Shown here: positions 35,460 through 46,545 of the stretch, in pieces
Position numbering within the stretch: position 1 is the stretch's first letter
Layout: the number at the start of each line of letters is the position of its first letter
From: Xenopus tropicalis
Lineage: Eukaryota > Chordata > Amphibia > Anura > Pipidae
DNA: 64,000 nucleotides
Assembly: GCF_000004195.4 (NCBI RefSeq)
Contig: NC_030677.2
Span: 100,716,829-100,780,828, forward strand
Reading direction: 5' to 3'
The notes under the pieces: generated by a model
Databases searched by the model: none
Seen by the model: only the letters and a program-made list of their open reading frames with translations
What the model was told of the DNA's origin: nothing
Made by a program: the position numbers and the translations under genes

Positions 35460-35940
35460 TTAAGGTGGCCATACATGGTAAGATTCTCCGATATGCCCAC
35501 CTACGGTGGGCAATATCGGGCTAGCTTGATCGTTTGGCGCCCGCATCAAGATTCAGTCTTTTTCAGTATTCCTCTGGCCAAACCAAATTGTTAAAATCAG
35601 GTGACTTTTTGTCACATAAACACGGAAGTTGAAAATGTTTCCACGTGTGGTTCTCTTTAACCCTTGTTTATCCTAATTTGCATATGCAAATTAAGATTTG
35701 GTTCAGTATTCGGCCGAATCTTTTTGGATTTGGCTGAGCCCCAAAATAGTGGATTCGGTACATTCCTATAAACGAGCAGATGCGGTCCCTGATCCAAAGG
35801 AAATGAAAACTTCCCAATTTTAGGCCAGATATTGATTGGGAAGGCCCATCGGGGGTGCCCATTCACAGGCAAATAACCTGCCGAAATGGTTTGAAGGACT
35901 CGAATCAGCAGCTGACATCTGCCGTGTAAGGCCACCTTAA
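35460..35940. mobile_element. CCATACAC-family MITE, long variant
   Basis: TTAAGGTGGCCATACATGG at the left and CCGTGTAAGGCCACCTTAA at the right, with TTAA at both borders. The interior diverges around 35600-35760, suggesting an older insertion or a composite. Confidence 0.7.
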
Positions 35941-36537
35941 ATTCTAGGCTGATTTGACACAGGACATTAGTGACACAGGGAAAGCAACCAATGAGAGATC
36001 AATTAACCAATCAGAAACAGAGAAAGGAGAAAAATACAAAGAAAAGAATACAACAATTCGTTTTTCATAATAGCAGATAGCATACAATTCTGAATTTAAA
36101 GAACTACACATTCTATTAACATAAAATAGAATACGAATAAAAAATTCATATCAGGTACTCTAACACATTACAATGGAATGCATAGGAACATGTCAGTATT
36201 ACTAAACAGTTGCAGCATAAAAGACTAGCTAGCTGAACGACACTAGGACACAGCAACAGGATCCTCTGCAGTTGTGTCCATCATGCTGGCTTGGGGGTGG
36301 CACGATCCTTCCATAGGTTGGAGTACTGTTTCCATTTGTAATTAGGCTATAAAAGGATTGCGCTTCCCCATCCCATTGTGACGCAGAAAAACAGCATGGC
36401 TCCTTCTGTTACCTTCATGGGGAGCAGGTACCACTGGGCTAGGGGGTGGCTGTGGAGGCTTTAAATTTTTCGTGCCACAACCCTTTAGTAATACATGTTC
36501 CTATGGATTTTCATGGGAACATATTAGTATTCCTTTG
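35941..36537. other. No gene recognised; TATA-like segment
   Basis: 36240-36470 is less AT-rich than its surroundings and includes GGCTATAAAAGGATTGCG (about 36344). The downstream ATG frame is short and unrecognised. Possibly a fragment of an unknown retroelement. Confidence 0.35.
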
Positions 36538-36757
36538 AGGGGCAGATTTGTCAGATTGTAAGATTAGAGCTCACCACAGAAAAATTCAACTTCCTCCTAT
36601 TCATTCCTATGTGATTTTTCAAAGCATATTTTTCAAATGGTGAACTCTAACATTCACCCATTGATAAATATGCTTCTAAAAATCCATAAGAATGAATAGA
36701 AAGTGGGTGAGTTTTTTTTTGGCAAGCTCTAATCTCACACTGATAAATCCGCCCCTT
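36538..36757. mobile_element. Palindromic MITE (GGGGCAGATTTRTCA family)
   Basis: Near-complete inverted repeat from 'aggggcagatttgtcag' to 'ctgataaatccgccccttaa', with the internal mirror 'attcattcctat'/'ataagaatgaat'. Other copies: 51979-52821 (split) and 59803-60029. Confidence 0.75.
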
Positions 36758-38118
36758 AATGTAATGATGTTTTAAGCAACTGTTGCAAATTTGTCACCAT
36801 AAAAGACAAAAATATAGGAAACTGTTTGAAAATAAGTCTATTTAACTAGCGATAAACATGAGGAAACTACATGGTAGGACATTTTGGAAATGTATAAATG
36901 CGTTTGCGCACAAAGTTTTACACGTTCCTGGTGAATCACTGAATCACTTGGGCATCAATATAATACTCTGCATTATACCTTTTTCAGTTGTTTTTATATT
37001 CTGCTATACACCCACTGCTCAGATTGGTAGATTTCACTTCTGACAAACTGTAAAAATAATTATTCGGTTCATATTTTATGTAAAGGGAGGGTACACAAAA
37101 TCCACAAGAGACCCTCAAAATCCACAAGAAAAACATACGTTTTCTCCAGGAAGAATCTTTTAATTCCTTAAGGCTTCAATAAAATATAACAAGTAAAATA
37201 CAGTTCTTAATTTGGCACATAAAAAAATATTATAATTGTCTGGCCTATTATCTTAGGTGACCCTGATGCTGAAGGGTTTTAAAACTATAATGTTCCTTCC
37301 AGTCTTCTCTCCTGGGAGTCTCTCCTCAATTTCTCTCGTAAATTAACATTCAAAATGAGGCTTGTTTTATAATATTCTTATAGATTGCCAACTATGGGTA
37401 TTGCTGTGTATCACAAAACTTTATATGTAGGAGTAGTGATGAGCAAATCTCTCCCTTTTTGCGTCAATGAAAAATTTGTGAACCTCTGAAAAGATGCGTG
37501 AAACAGCGAAAGATTCGTTAAACGGTGAAAATGATGCATGTTGAAAAGAATTGTCACTTGCGACACTTGCGTACTTTTTTAAATTTTTTCATAAAATTAC
37601 ACAAACAACTACATCTAAAATATTTATACATCATAATACTAAAACAGGACATACAATATAAATGCTCATATATACAGTACAGTATGAAAAGTTTTATGTC
37701 CTGCAAGGATACTAAAATCATCAGTCCTCCCCAAATGCCACCTGCCTTTAAATACATCCAGCGTTACATTGAAGCCTTAACCGTAGAAGTTGAAAGGTTA
37801 CACTGTTTCGTATTCATATAGACAAGCATATACTACACCGGCCCCTAATTTTCCACACAACAGTAAATCATATTTTACTATTAATAAGATATGTTGTGCA
37901 TTTTTATTTAGCTGAGCCTTTTTAGGTGGGTTTTTTAGGTGCTTTGTACTTTAGTATTCTGCGCCAGCACATATGCTATTAAATACTGTCTACAAACACA
38001 CAGCACAAACAGGTTTTGATCTGCTGTTGGTTCATAACCACAATGTCAGTAGATCTCTTTGTGCCTTACAAATGGTATAATGGTCAAAGGAGGGGTGGCA
38101 CAGGGTCAATGGCTATTG
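36758..38118. other. No gene; partial TGATGAG MITE at 37434
   Basis: 37434-37580 begins 'tagtgatgagcaaatctctc' with GCG/TTCG-rich interior but lacks a clean right end. The 98-codon frame 37525-37821 (+) crosses it and is not supported. Confidence 0.45.
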
Positions 38119-39017
38119 TTAAAGGGATACTGTCATGATTTTTATGGTGTACTTTTTACAGATATGGGACCCGTTATCCGAAAAACCCTTTATCCAGAAA
38201 GTTCTGAAAAATGGAAAGGCCATCTTCCATAGCCTCCATTTTAATCAACAAATTCAAATTTTAAAAATGACTTTCTTTTTCTTTGTAGTATAAAACAGTA
38301 CCTTGTACTTGATCCCAGCTAAGACAGAATTAATCCCTATTGGAACCAAAACCATTCTATTTTTTACTTGACTTACGGTATGGAGGTCCAAACAATGGAA
38401 AAAACCCTTATCCAGAAAACCCCAGTTTCTGAGCATTCTGGATAACAGGTCAAATACCTGTATTTATAAATGACAATGTTTACATAGCAAATAATTCACT
38501 CTACCATTTAAAATGTTATCCTTGAACCAACAAATTTATTTTTTTAGCTGTAATATTGGTGTGTAGGTGCCATCTCAGTGCATTGTGCCTGATTCTGAGC
38601 TTTCAGAAAGAGCCAGCGCAGCACATTAACACTGCTTTCAGGTAATCTATTGTTTTTTCTACTCCCATGTAAGAGGAGGAGTCCCAAGGCAGACTTGGAT
38701 TTCTCACTATTGAGTGCTATTCTGATATCAACTGGATGCTGCTATCTTGCTACCTTCCTATTGTTCTGCTGATCGGCTGCTGGGAGGGGGGTGATATCAC
38801 ATCAATTTACAGCTCTGCAGTAAAGTCATGTTGGTTGTCACATGGCTGTGGCACCCCGGGAAATGAAGAATATGGCTAGCCCCATGTGAAATTTCAAAAT
38901 TAAATATAAAAAAATCTGCTTGTGTTTTTGAAAAATCGATTTTAATGCACAATTCTGCAGGAGAAGTTCCATTAACTGATGTTTTTTGAAAACTGTCCCA
39001 TGACAGTATTTCTTTAA
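38119..39017. mobile_element. TTAA MITE (AAAGGGATACTGTCATG ends), host of a nested MITE
   Basis: TTAAAGGGATACTGTCATGA at the left and TCATG.../CATGACAGTATTTCTTTAA at the right form inverted ends with TTAA borders. It is interrupted early by the palindromic MITE 38159-38462. Confidence 0.75.
38159..38462. mobile_element. Palindromic MITE (TATGGGACCCGTTATCC family)
   Basis: Left 'agatatgggacccgttatcc' mirrors right 'ggataacaggtcaaatacct'. The centre has the family words 'tttctttttctttgtagtat' and 'ttgtacttgatccca'. Nested in 38119-39017. Confidence 0.75.
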
Positions 39018-39364
39018 CAATTTATTCAGTTTCCTGTTCAACTCATTATCAGTCTTCTAAGGCAACTTTAACTGCTTATCTTGAAAAACACAATGTATTG
39101 CAGCTCTGTGGATGTTATCTGTCAATATACTGTACAGTCAGCTTTTAGCTTATCACACTGACTCAATATTCTAAAGCAACATTTGCAATGTATTGCTTAA
39201 AAGGACAGAAAAATTAAATGTGCATAGATGAAATAATAGAACAGCATAGAACCAATACTCTGTAATGTAGATTTATGCACCTGTTTCTATATACCGTAAA
39301 AGCCAATGTAGCAGCATAATGGTATAGTACGGATAGGTACAGGTAAAGAGATTACACAACTGAC
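39018..39364. other. No gene recognised
   Basis: Short AT-rich interval between two MITEs. It holds 'tactgtacagtca'-type words but no identifiable repeat or coding segment. Confidence 0.5.
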
Positions 39365-39712
39365 TTAAGGTGGCCATACACGTGGCGATCTGACGATGTT
39401 TCGTACGACCATCGGTCGCACGAAACATCGTAAGATCCGCCACACACCATTCAGGGCTGAATCGGCAGGCAAGGAGGTAGAAACAATAGGATTTCTACCT
39501 CCTTCTGCCGATTCAGCTCTGAAGGGAGAATTTTGGTCAGGCGCCTTCTATGGCGCCCGATCAAAATTTTCAAACTGGTCCGATCGGTGAGTCGTCCGAT
39601 ATCAGCAGCTTCCTGCGATATCGGTCGACTCGCCGACATGCCATACACGCACCGATTATCGTACGAAACGAGGTTTCGTACGATAATATCGGTGCGTGTA
39701 TGGCCACCTTAA
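39365..39712. mobile_element. Intact CCATACACG-family MITE (Kolobok/T2-like)
   Basis: TTAAGGTGGCCATACACG and its exact inverse CGTGTATGGCCACCTTAA bound a 348-bp element. TTAA counts as the target duplication. Internal inverted words 'cgatgtttcgtacgacc' and 'aggtttcgtacgata' add secondary structure. It is the best-preserved copy in the window. Confidence 0.85.
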
Positions 39713-40374
39713 CACAGACATTATCAGTCTCCAGGGGTTCGTCTCTCTCATAATAATCCACATGCCTTTGCATAGTTTTGCAGATCTTTAGACTTCTCTA
39801 TTTTAAGGTATAGTAAAAAGGGGGTCCTCTCAGGAGTCCTGTCTAACTCATTTATTAGCAACCATATTTATTTTTCAACCATATGTAACTATGTAACTAT
39901 GTTATGTAAAGGCTCTTGACTTACAGATACCAGAATACAGCAGTGAGGTTTGACAGCAGAATCCTCATTTACAACTGTGGAGCAAATTGTGAACCATGTT
40001 TTTACCCACAGTGTAGTGTTTTGAATTTAATCATGTTGCAGCTAACATTTTATACAGTTTTTATAGATGCATCACATCGAATGCATGTAACAATAGCATT
40101 AGGGCCTAATTCTTTTGGAAAAAGTCTGTTGCTATTGATGACACCCACTGTGGAAGCCCTGAAATTGCAGTTGCTGTCATTTGAGATATCAATAGACACA
40201 TTTGTGCTCATCCATCAGAGCAGAAGCAACTATAAAGTACCTGTAATTAAAGGATAATGCTACCCAAACAATTAGCTTTTTGAAAAGTAAACATAATTTC
40301 AAACATAATTTGCAATATCCATCAATTAAAAAATATGCATGATTTGTAATGTAATATTATATTTTGGAACAATT
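39713..40374. other. No gene recognised
   Basis: A short CR1-like tail (about 39878-39905, repeated 'tatgtaac'), then AT-rich sequence. The 113-codon frame 39916-40257 (+) is the longest non-repeat frame here, but shows no family motif or splice boundaries. Confidence 0.4.
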
Positions 40375-40494
40375 ACCGTATTTTTCGCCGTATAAGACGC
40401 ACTTTTTCTTCCCCAAACTGGGGGGGAAAAGTTGGTGCGTCTTATACGGCGAACTGTCTTCCTCTCTGTGCCGCGGCTCTCTGCCGCATCCTCG

Positions 40495-40556
40495 CTTTTA
40501 TAAGGTTGCGCCCGTGCGTACTGACGTCACACACACAGGGCGCAACCTTATAAAAG
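40495..40556. promoter_or_regulatory. Bidirectional TATA/CRE palindrome
   Basis: CTTTTATAAGGTTGCGCCC (40495-40513) and its exact inverse GGGCGCAACCTTATAAAAG (40538-40556) flank a centre containing TGACGTCA (40522-40529). Each strand therefore has a CRE upstream of a TATA box (TATAAAAG). Promoter activity is inferred. Confidence 0.5.
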
Positions 40557-40619
40557 CACAGAAGCAGCTGGGAGCCGCAGCACAGAGAGGAAGACATCAC
40601 TGGAGCCGGAGGCCGCTGG

Positions 40620-41036
40620 GGGTAGGTTAGGGGCCCTGGGGGAAGCTGAAGAATGCTGGGGGTGCCGTGGGGGAGCTGGAGGATGCTTGGAGGCTCTGGG
40701 GGACGCTGAAGGATACTTGGGGGGGGGCCCTGGGGGAAGCTGAAGGATACTTGGGGGGGCCCTGGGGGAAGCTGAAGGATACTTGGGGGGGGCCTGGGGG
40801 AAGCTGAAGTATACTTGGGGGGGCCCTGGGGGAAGCTGAAGGATGCTTGGGGGGTCCCTGGGGGAAGCTGAAGGATACTTGGGGGGGGCCCTGGGGGAAG
40901 CTGAAGGATGCTTGGGGGGGCCCTGGGGGAATCTGAAGGATACTTGGGGGGGCCCTGGGGGAAGCTGAAGGATACTTGGGGGGACCCTGGGGGAAGCTGA
41001 AGGATGCTTGGGGGGGGCCCTGGGGGAAGCCTTATT
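40620..41036. repeat. G-rich minisatellite, about 12 units of 32-33 bp
   Basis: Unit: CCTGGGGGAAGCTGAAGGAT then 'acttgggggggc'. Each unit has two runs of five to nine G, so any two neighbours can supply a G-quadruplex on the + strand. Unit variants include gatac/gatgc and aagct/aatct. Confidence 0.92.
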
Positions 41037-41191
41037 ATGTGCGAGCCCAGAGACAATTAACTTTATACAATTGATATAAAATATTTTACTACAGTATTTG
41101 GTTCAGAATCTTTTTTTTCTAGATTTAACTCTTTTAAAATTGGGTGCGTCTTATATTCCGGAGCGTCTTATAGGGCGAAAAATACGGTACC

Positions 41192-41831
41192 TAAGCCTTG
41201 ACCCCTGTTCTTCTGTTGATCTGGCTGACTACTTTGTAACTCAAAAAAAAGTAGTCCACAATCCCCTGCAAATGTTACGTCAATTGGAATAATTTTTAAC
41301 AACCATATTTTAGTCCCTCCACCCCTGCCATGATTTGAAATTATGAAGAAAAGTTTAACTTTTTTGCAGCTTTTTAAAGGAACAGATTACAGTGATAGGT
41401 ATATTAGGGGTTTCTGTGTTATGCTGGGCTCTTTAACAAATGTTGGTTTGGAAGGCAGAGTTCCCCTTTAATGGCAACAAGATGTGCAAGATTTGCATCC
41501 ATTTTAGCACAACTGCAGTTGCAGGTCCTGCTTAGAAAGGACACATATCATAAATGACGGTACCAAAGAGGGAAAGCAGTTTGACTCACACTCTAGTACA
41601 GATAAATAGCAGTCTGATAATGAAAAATTAATTATTTCAAATGTAAACGAGAAACATTCATGCACTATAATATAAGGAAAAGATATGTCTGAAGGTTGTG
41701 TGAGAACGGAGCATTTAACTTGAACATAAAGATGATTAGCAACTGCAGCATTGCTGGGCTAAGAATTAAGTAAATTAACTCTATGTAACAGGGTTACATA
41801 AACAGTAGTACTAGCACATTTCTATCTCAGT
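41192..41831. other. No gene; T2-like pieces
   Basis: 41375-41472 carries 'taaaggaacagattacagtg' and 'agagttcccctttaa', degraded ends of a TTAA MITE. The rest is AT-rich and unassigned. Confidence 0.4.
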
Positions 41832-42142
41832 ACTGGTATGGGATTCATTATCTGGAAACTTATTATCCAAAAATTTCTGAAATAAAATAAGGCCATATAC
41901 AATAGTCTCCATTATAATAAAATAATTTTCATTTTTGAAACTGATTTCCTTTTTCTCTGTAATAATAAAACCATGTATTTGATTCTAAATATATAATGAA
42001 TTCTTACTGGAGGCCAAACAATCTTACTGGTTTTATTTAATATCAAAATGATTTTTTAGGTATGAAGATCCAAATTACGGAAAGGTCCCTTATCCGGAAA
42101 ACCCAGGTCCAGAGCATTCTGGATAACAGGTCCCATACCTGT
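41832..42142. mobile_element. Palindromic MITE (TATGGGA/TATCC family)
   Basis: Left 'actggtatgggattcattat' and right 'ggataacaggtcccatacct'. The internal 'ttttctctgtaataataaaa' and 'attacggaaaggtccc' are diagnostic of the family. Confidence 0.75.
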
Positions 42143-43213
42143 ATTACTTTAAAGGAAAACTATATCCCTATACATTGCACACATATTTCAAGCTTCACAC
42201 ACACACACACACAACAAATTATAGTGCAGACAGAATTTTGTTTGAAAAAACATAATTTTGCACTTATTGTGACCCATCCACACAGTTCCACACAGTGCAC
42301 AAAAAGCTTATTTTTGTGCACACAGAAAGAAAACCTTTAATAAGGCTAATAACTGATCAGCAATATTGGTGCTGTAAATGTGTGAACCCTAAACATTTTG
42401 CTGAGGGTGGAGCCCAAAACATACATGTTAATATTTTGTCAAAGCAGATACAGAAAAAGTGTCTGATTCTGGCCATGGTATTCATTATGAGCTGGTCTGA
42501 AGTGTGAGAAGTCAGTTTCAGAGAGATGTGTGCCAGAACATATGCATGTAAGGAATGGATCTATTGCATATAGTCACAACAGTGCAAGCTAGAACGATAT
42601 ATCAACAACCATAGAAGCTCCCTCTGTTTGTTTAAGATAGCAGCTGCCATTTTAGCTTGGTCTGACTTTACTTCCCGGCAGCAGTGTGTAGGCACGGAAT
42701 CAGCTCAGATTACAGCAGAGAGAGAAGCAAACTGAACATATGGGCTGTACCCTGAAGGATTTTTCTGAAAGTGGGAAATCGGGCACAGAACATCCTGTAT
42801 TCAGAATAAATGGAAAGAAAAGTGATGTTTGTTTTCAATGAGGGCTCACAGCAGCAGATCTGTAAGTGCTTAAGGCTGTATTTACATACACTTTTCTGAT
42901 AAAGCTTACTTAATTTTTACCTTTCCTTCTCCTTTAACACATTTCCCTGATTTAAAAAAAATGTTTAATTTTTTTATATAATCTTTTCCTGGTCCCTTTA
43001 AAACGTAAAATGGGGGTTTTACTGTACTTATATTCATATATTGATTACTATTGTTCTAATGGGAGACATACACTCCCAGATGCATAAAGGATTATTTGCA
43101 TACTAGTACCCAGAATTATGGTTATAAGTGGAAAAAATGTATATTCTTTGGTTTACATGTGGTTTACATGTGGTATATAATGGAGTACTTAATTTTTTTT
43201 AAATATTTATATG
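42143..43213. mobile_element. TTAA-type repeats, poorly bounded
   Basis: Starts 'tttaaaggaaaactatatcc'. A (CA)n stretch lies at 42197-42212. About 42780-42937 is the uninterrupted form of the repeat split at 16245-16566, ending 'ccttctcctttaac'. Frames at 42062-42507 are spurious. Confidence 0.4.
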
Positions 43214-43528
43214 TACAGTTATAGGATCCCTTATCCGGAAGCCCGTTATCCAGAAAATTCCGAATTACTGAAAGGCCATCTGCCATAGACTCCATTCTAA
43301 CCATATAATTCACATGTTTCCACTTTTTCTCTGTAATAATAAAACAAAACTTGATCACAATTAAGGTATAATTAATCCTTATAGGAGGCAAAACAATCCT
43401 ATTGGGTTTAAATGATGTTTAAATGATTTTTTAGCAGACTTAGGGTATGGAGATCCAAATTATGCAAAGATCCCTTACCTGGAAAGCCCAGGTCCCGAGC
43501 ATTCTGGATAACAGGTCCTATACCTGTA
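43214..43528. mobile_element. Palindromic MITE (TATGGGA/TATCC family)
   Basis: Runs from 'acagttataggatccctta' to 'ggataacaggtcctatacct', the fourth clear copy of the family in the window. Confidence 0.72.
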
Positions 43529-44192
43529 TCATAGTTTTCAGTACTAAGTATTACCATTATTAGTTTTTATAATCACATCACAGTACACAGCCAAATAAAG
43601 ATTAATGAGACTGCAATGTTAATCTTTCACTATTGTTCATTGCATAAAAAGGGCTTTCTGCTGGCAGAATCTATTTTATAAAAAGCTAGTCTTCTCTTGT
43701 CACATCAAGGACCATGATGAAAAAGGGTCTGCAATTATACATCTGTGATTATCCATAATTATTACTGATCCTCCTAATCTATCGGTAACTCTTCATTATT
43801 AGCTTCCAGTAGTTATTAAATCACTCCTAGTTGCTTTTTAAAAAATGCGTCTCCATCCTAGTAATGATATCACTTCATGACAAGGATGGAGACGCATTAT
43901 TTAAAATATCTTTCCCGTTTGTTTTTGCATTAAACAGGGCAAACAATAGACTAAAGATATGTTCTGCATAAGCCCTATTAATTGAACTTGAACTTGAAGT
44001 TTGAAAAGGGGGTATACTGCTGCTTTAACAAACCTTTAAATAACTTGCACGTTACAGTTGCCAAGCATGCACACATGTAATTGCAGCGTTAAATATGTAA
44101 ACCCTTTCTAACTCCTCGAAATACAGCAGCTTTCCTTCAATCCCTTGGTACCAAGCAACTTGAGAAAGAGAGAAAATTAGTAATTGGTTTGG
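43529..44192. other. No gene; hairpin at 43844
   Basis: AT-rich sequence containing the exact 16-bp-arm hairpin listed separately. No frame of interest. Confidence 0.45.
43844..43898. repeat. Hairpin, exact 16-bp arms, 23-nt loop
   Basis: AATGCGTCTCCATCCT (43844-43859) pairs exactly with 43883-43898. AT-rich extension beyond the arms partly continues the pairing. The size is at the lower end for a miRNA-like hairpin, but a small MITE is equally likely. Confidence 0.85.
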
Positions 44193-44486
44193 CTAAAGGT
44201 GGCCATAAACGCTACAGTTATGATCTTTCTCATGACCATTGGTCGCAGGAAAGATAGTTTGTCCACTCTGCTAATGATACAACCTAAATCGCCAGTTATG
44301 ATCGTAAAAACAAAGGAATTCTTTACCATAACCATGAACGTTACAATGTTCGAGCACCTTCAAAGGCATCCAATCAAAATTTTCAGTCTTGCCCGATCTG
44401 TCGCCTAGTCTCTCACCATATATGCACCGATTACTGTACAAAATTTGTTTTGTACGATAACATTGGTGCGTGTATGGCAACCTTAA
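44193..44486. mobile_element. CCATACAC-family MITE
   Basis: Begins 'ctaaaggtggccataaacg' and ends 'cgtgtatggcaaccttaa'. The interior has 'cattggtcgcaggaaagat'. Left border TTAA is mutated. Confidence 0.7.
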
Positions 44487-45707
44487 GCTCTTTGAGTACT
44501 AAAGGTGGTATTCCAACAGGCCCTTGACATTTGTTTACATGTTTAAACATGAATTACTTGTAGAACCTATGTGTTTTATAGTCAAAAGTGGCGAATAGTG
44601 TTTTCCACAATAACAGGTGTCTGGGTGTATTTTCAGATGTACAATATTGCATTTTCTACAGAATTGGCTTTGTTTAGGAAATACAAAATTATTATTCAGT
44701 CAGTTACTTTACTAAGAGTACTTTTTGTCTGCTATACCTATCCAAAGCACCGAAAAAATTATTTCTAAGACATGTTTGTCTTCTAATGTAGAGTACATCC
44801 TTGAATTTTCACTGCTGTCTATATCACATTTGACCAGGGTGAACTCGAACTACGTTTGTAATGGCTAATGTTTGTTTCAAGGCTTTGCCTCATAAGGACA
44901 ACTGCTATTAAAATGCAATACAATATCCTTCTGTCATGCAATGAATTAACTTACGTTGGCTTTATGTGGAAATAGCTTGATGACGATCTAATTAACTCAG
45001 CTGTTATTAGATTGCTATTAGACAAGGTTATGCATAGCAACAGCATAGTCAGTAATCTATTTAGTGGTTCCACAGTAATAACATAGCTTACTATATTCAT
45101 AGGAATAAATAGAAATAAATTGCTACAGGCGGCAGACTCAATCGTGTCACAGCAGCTGTGACACTGCTAGAGCGACAGATTCTCAGAAGCCTTTAACAGA
45201 GGACAGCATGCACTTTAATACATGCACCATGTATTAGAGACATTATATATTTTATGCTGTAGGTTACATTTCTTCCTCTCCTTTACATGGCAGTGGGCAC
45301 CAAAATGTAAATCCATCCTGTCAAGTGGAAAAATAAAAATGACATGGTTCCTGTCCTTGCTGTGAAAGATGGCTCATCCCTACCATCCAGTAGGGTTTAA
45401 GTGCTTTATTCCCCCTTCTGAATGTCAGTATGTTTCTTATTTCCTGTAAGCAGGGTTGGACTGGCCTGCGGTAGCTCCAGGGTTCCTCTACATCAATAGG
45501 TGTCACTGTGCTTGATTTGACATGGGTGGGAGGGAGGACTATGTGCCACCAAGCACAACAAGTGAAAGTGGTTTTAATGCGCAGCTGATTAGAGAGAAAT
45601 TTGCACAACTGTGGTGGCAAATTTCAATGAGCTCTAGTGCCTTTTATTAAATATCCCGAAAAGTCTCAGCTTCATCAACCTTAACTTATATCTCTAGGGA
45701 ATTAAAG
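44487..45707. other. No gene; hAT-like end at about 45452
   Basis: Contains 'gcagggttggactggcctgc' (45451), resembling the left end of the hAT at 945, without a matching right end. The 99-codon minus frame 45321-45620 overlaps it and is not supported. Confidence 0.4.
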
Positions 45708-45715
45708 CTCTAATA

Positions 45716-45911
45716 CAGTGGTTCTCAACCTTCCTAATGCCGCGACCCTTTAATACAGTTCCTCATGTTGTGGTGACCCCCAACCATAGAGGAGCAGTGT
45801 CTCGGTTCCCAAGACTATCGGAAATATGTATTTTCAGTGGTCTTAGGCAACCCCTATGAAAGGGTCGTTGGACCCCCAAAGGGGTCGCGACCCACAGGTT
45901 GAGAACCGCTG
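45716..45911. mobile_element. SPIN-type hAT (SPACE INVADERS), non-autonomous
   Basis: Starts CAGTGGTTCTCAACC and ends GGTTGAGAACCGCTG, with interior 'cctaatgccgcgaccctt', 'acagttcctcatgttgtggt' and 'aaaggggtcgcgacccacag'. These match my memory of non-autonomous SPIN copies. The exact 8-bp duplication CTCTAATA flanks it (45708-45715 and 45912-45919). The element is 196 bp, near the usual size of the short SPIN derivatives. SPIN is known for horizontal spread among tetrapods including Xenopus. The minus frame 45763-45966 is a shadow. Confidence 0.88.
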
Positions 45912-45919
45912 CTCTAATA

Positions 45920-46431
45920 ATTGTGTAAAGATTTTCATAAAACATTAGTTCTGCTTTTTTGTTCATTACCCCAATGAAAGGAAGAACATAAGTGTAAAAA
46001 TATACCTGGAAAGAATAAAAACTTTGAGAGAATCAAAGAAATAGCTGGTAAAACTGGCATGACCAAAGGTAGCCCCCCAAGTGTTCAAAATTACTAAAGC
46101 CATATGGAAAAAAATCCTGTACTTAAAACCTTTATAAAGTCAGTGTAGCTCCTGACCAGAATCAGCTTTGCTGGGCTGCAGTCTGGACCTTGTCAAATAC
46201 TTTTACTTTCTATAAACTTAATGTCCTCCCAGATAGCCAAGCAGCTTTTTAGTTGGTTTTACAGGTTACCACATTTACAAAATATATTTCAGTGCCAATC
46301 CTATGTAAAAGGAACTGAAAAATACAAAATTGTATAATATTTAACAAACTTTTTTCCACGAACATTAAATGGCAGTGAACATAGGTTTTTCCTAGCCTAT
46401 AGCATTTAGAGGGAGTCTTCTTCTCTTATAG
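45920..46431. other. No gene recognised
   Basis: AT-rich sequence ending in a pyrimidine tract (tcttcttctcttatag) that serves as the acceptor of the candidate exon at 46432. Confidence 0.4.
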
Positions 46432-46545
46432 TCAATGATGAAGAAGGTGGGGAGAGCCTCCTTTCATTTCCTGTCCTCTACATGGATGAAGGGACAGTCC
46501 TTTGGTGTTTATTACAATGTGACAGTCAAGGAAAAGAAAATCTTG
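46432..46545 (+). CDS. Candidate internal exon of an unidentified gene
   Basis: A 114-bp segment is bounded by a good acceptor (tcttcttctcttatag) and a strong donor (gtaagtatg). Two of the three + frames are open. The phase-1 frame begins NDEEGGESLLSFPVLYMDEG and continues TVLWCLLQCDSQGKENL. The phase-0 frame reads MMKKVGRASFHFLSSTWMKG. The length is a multiple of three, so it could be skipped without a frameshift. I recognise neither translation. It lies 3.1 kb upstream of R3HDM4 exon 1 on the same strand, but there is no evidence it belongs to that gene. It could also be a chance combination of splice motifs in unique DNA. Confidence 0.3.

Larger units (their letters stand above)
40375..41191. 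mobile_element. MITE with CCGTATTTTTCGCC ends, promoter palindrome and minisatellite
   Basis: Terminal inverted repeats ACCGTATTTTTCGCC and GGCGAAAAATACGGT; possible TA target duplication. Subterminal hairpin 'cgccgtataagacgcac'/'gtgcgtcttatacggcg' (40387-40451). The centre carries a TATA/CRE palindrome and a G-rich minisatellite. Mariner-like or hAT assignment is unresolved. The 204-codon proline-rich minus frame is the minisatellite read in reverse. Confidence 0.75.

Noticed and set aside
39916..40257. 113-codon + strand frame
   Set aside because: No recognisable motif, no promoter or splice signals. Length is compatible with chance in this much DNA.
40442..41056. 204-codon proline-rich minus-strand frame
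   Set aside because: It is the G-rich minisatellite of a transposon read in reverse. The period matches the DNA repeat and not a protein domain.
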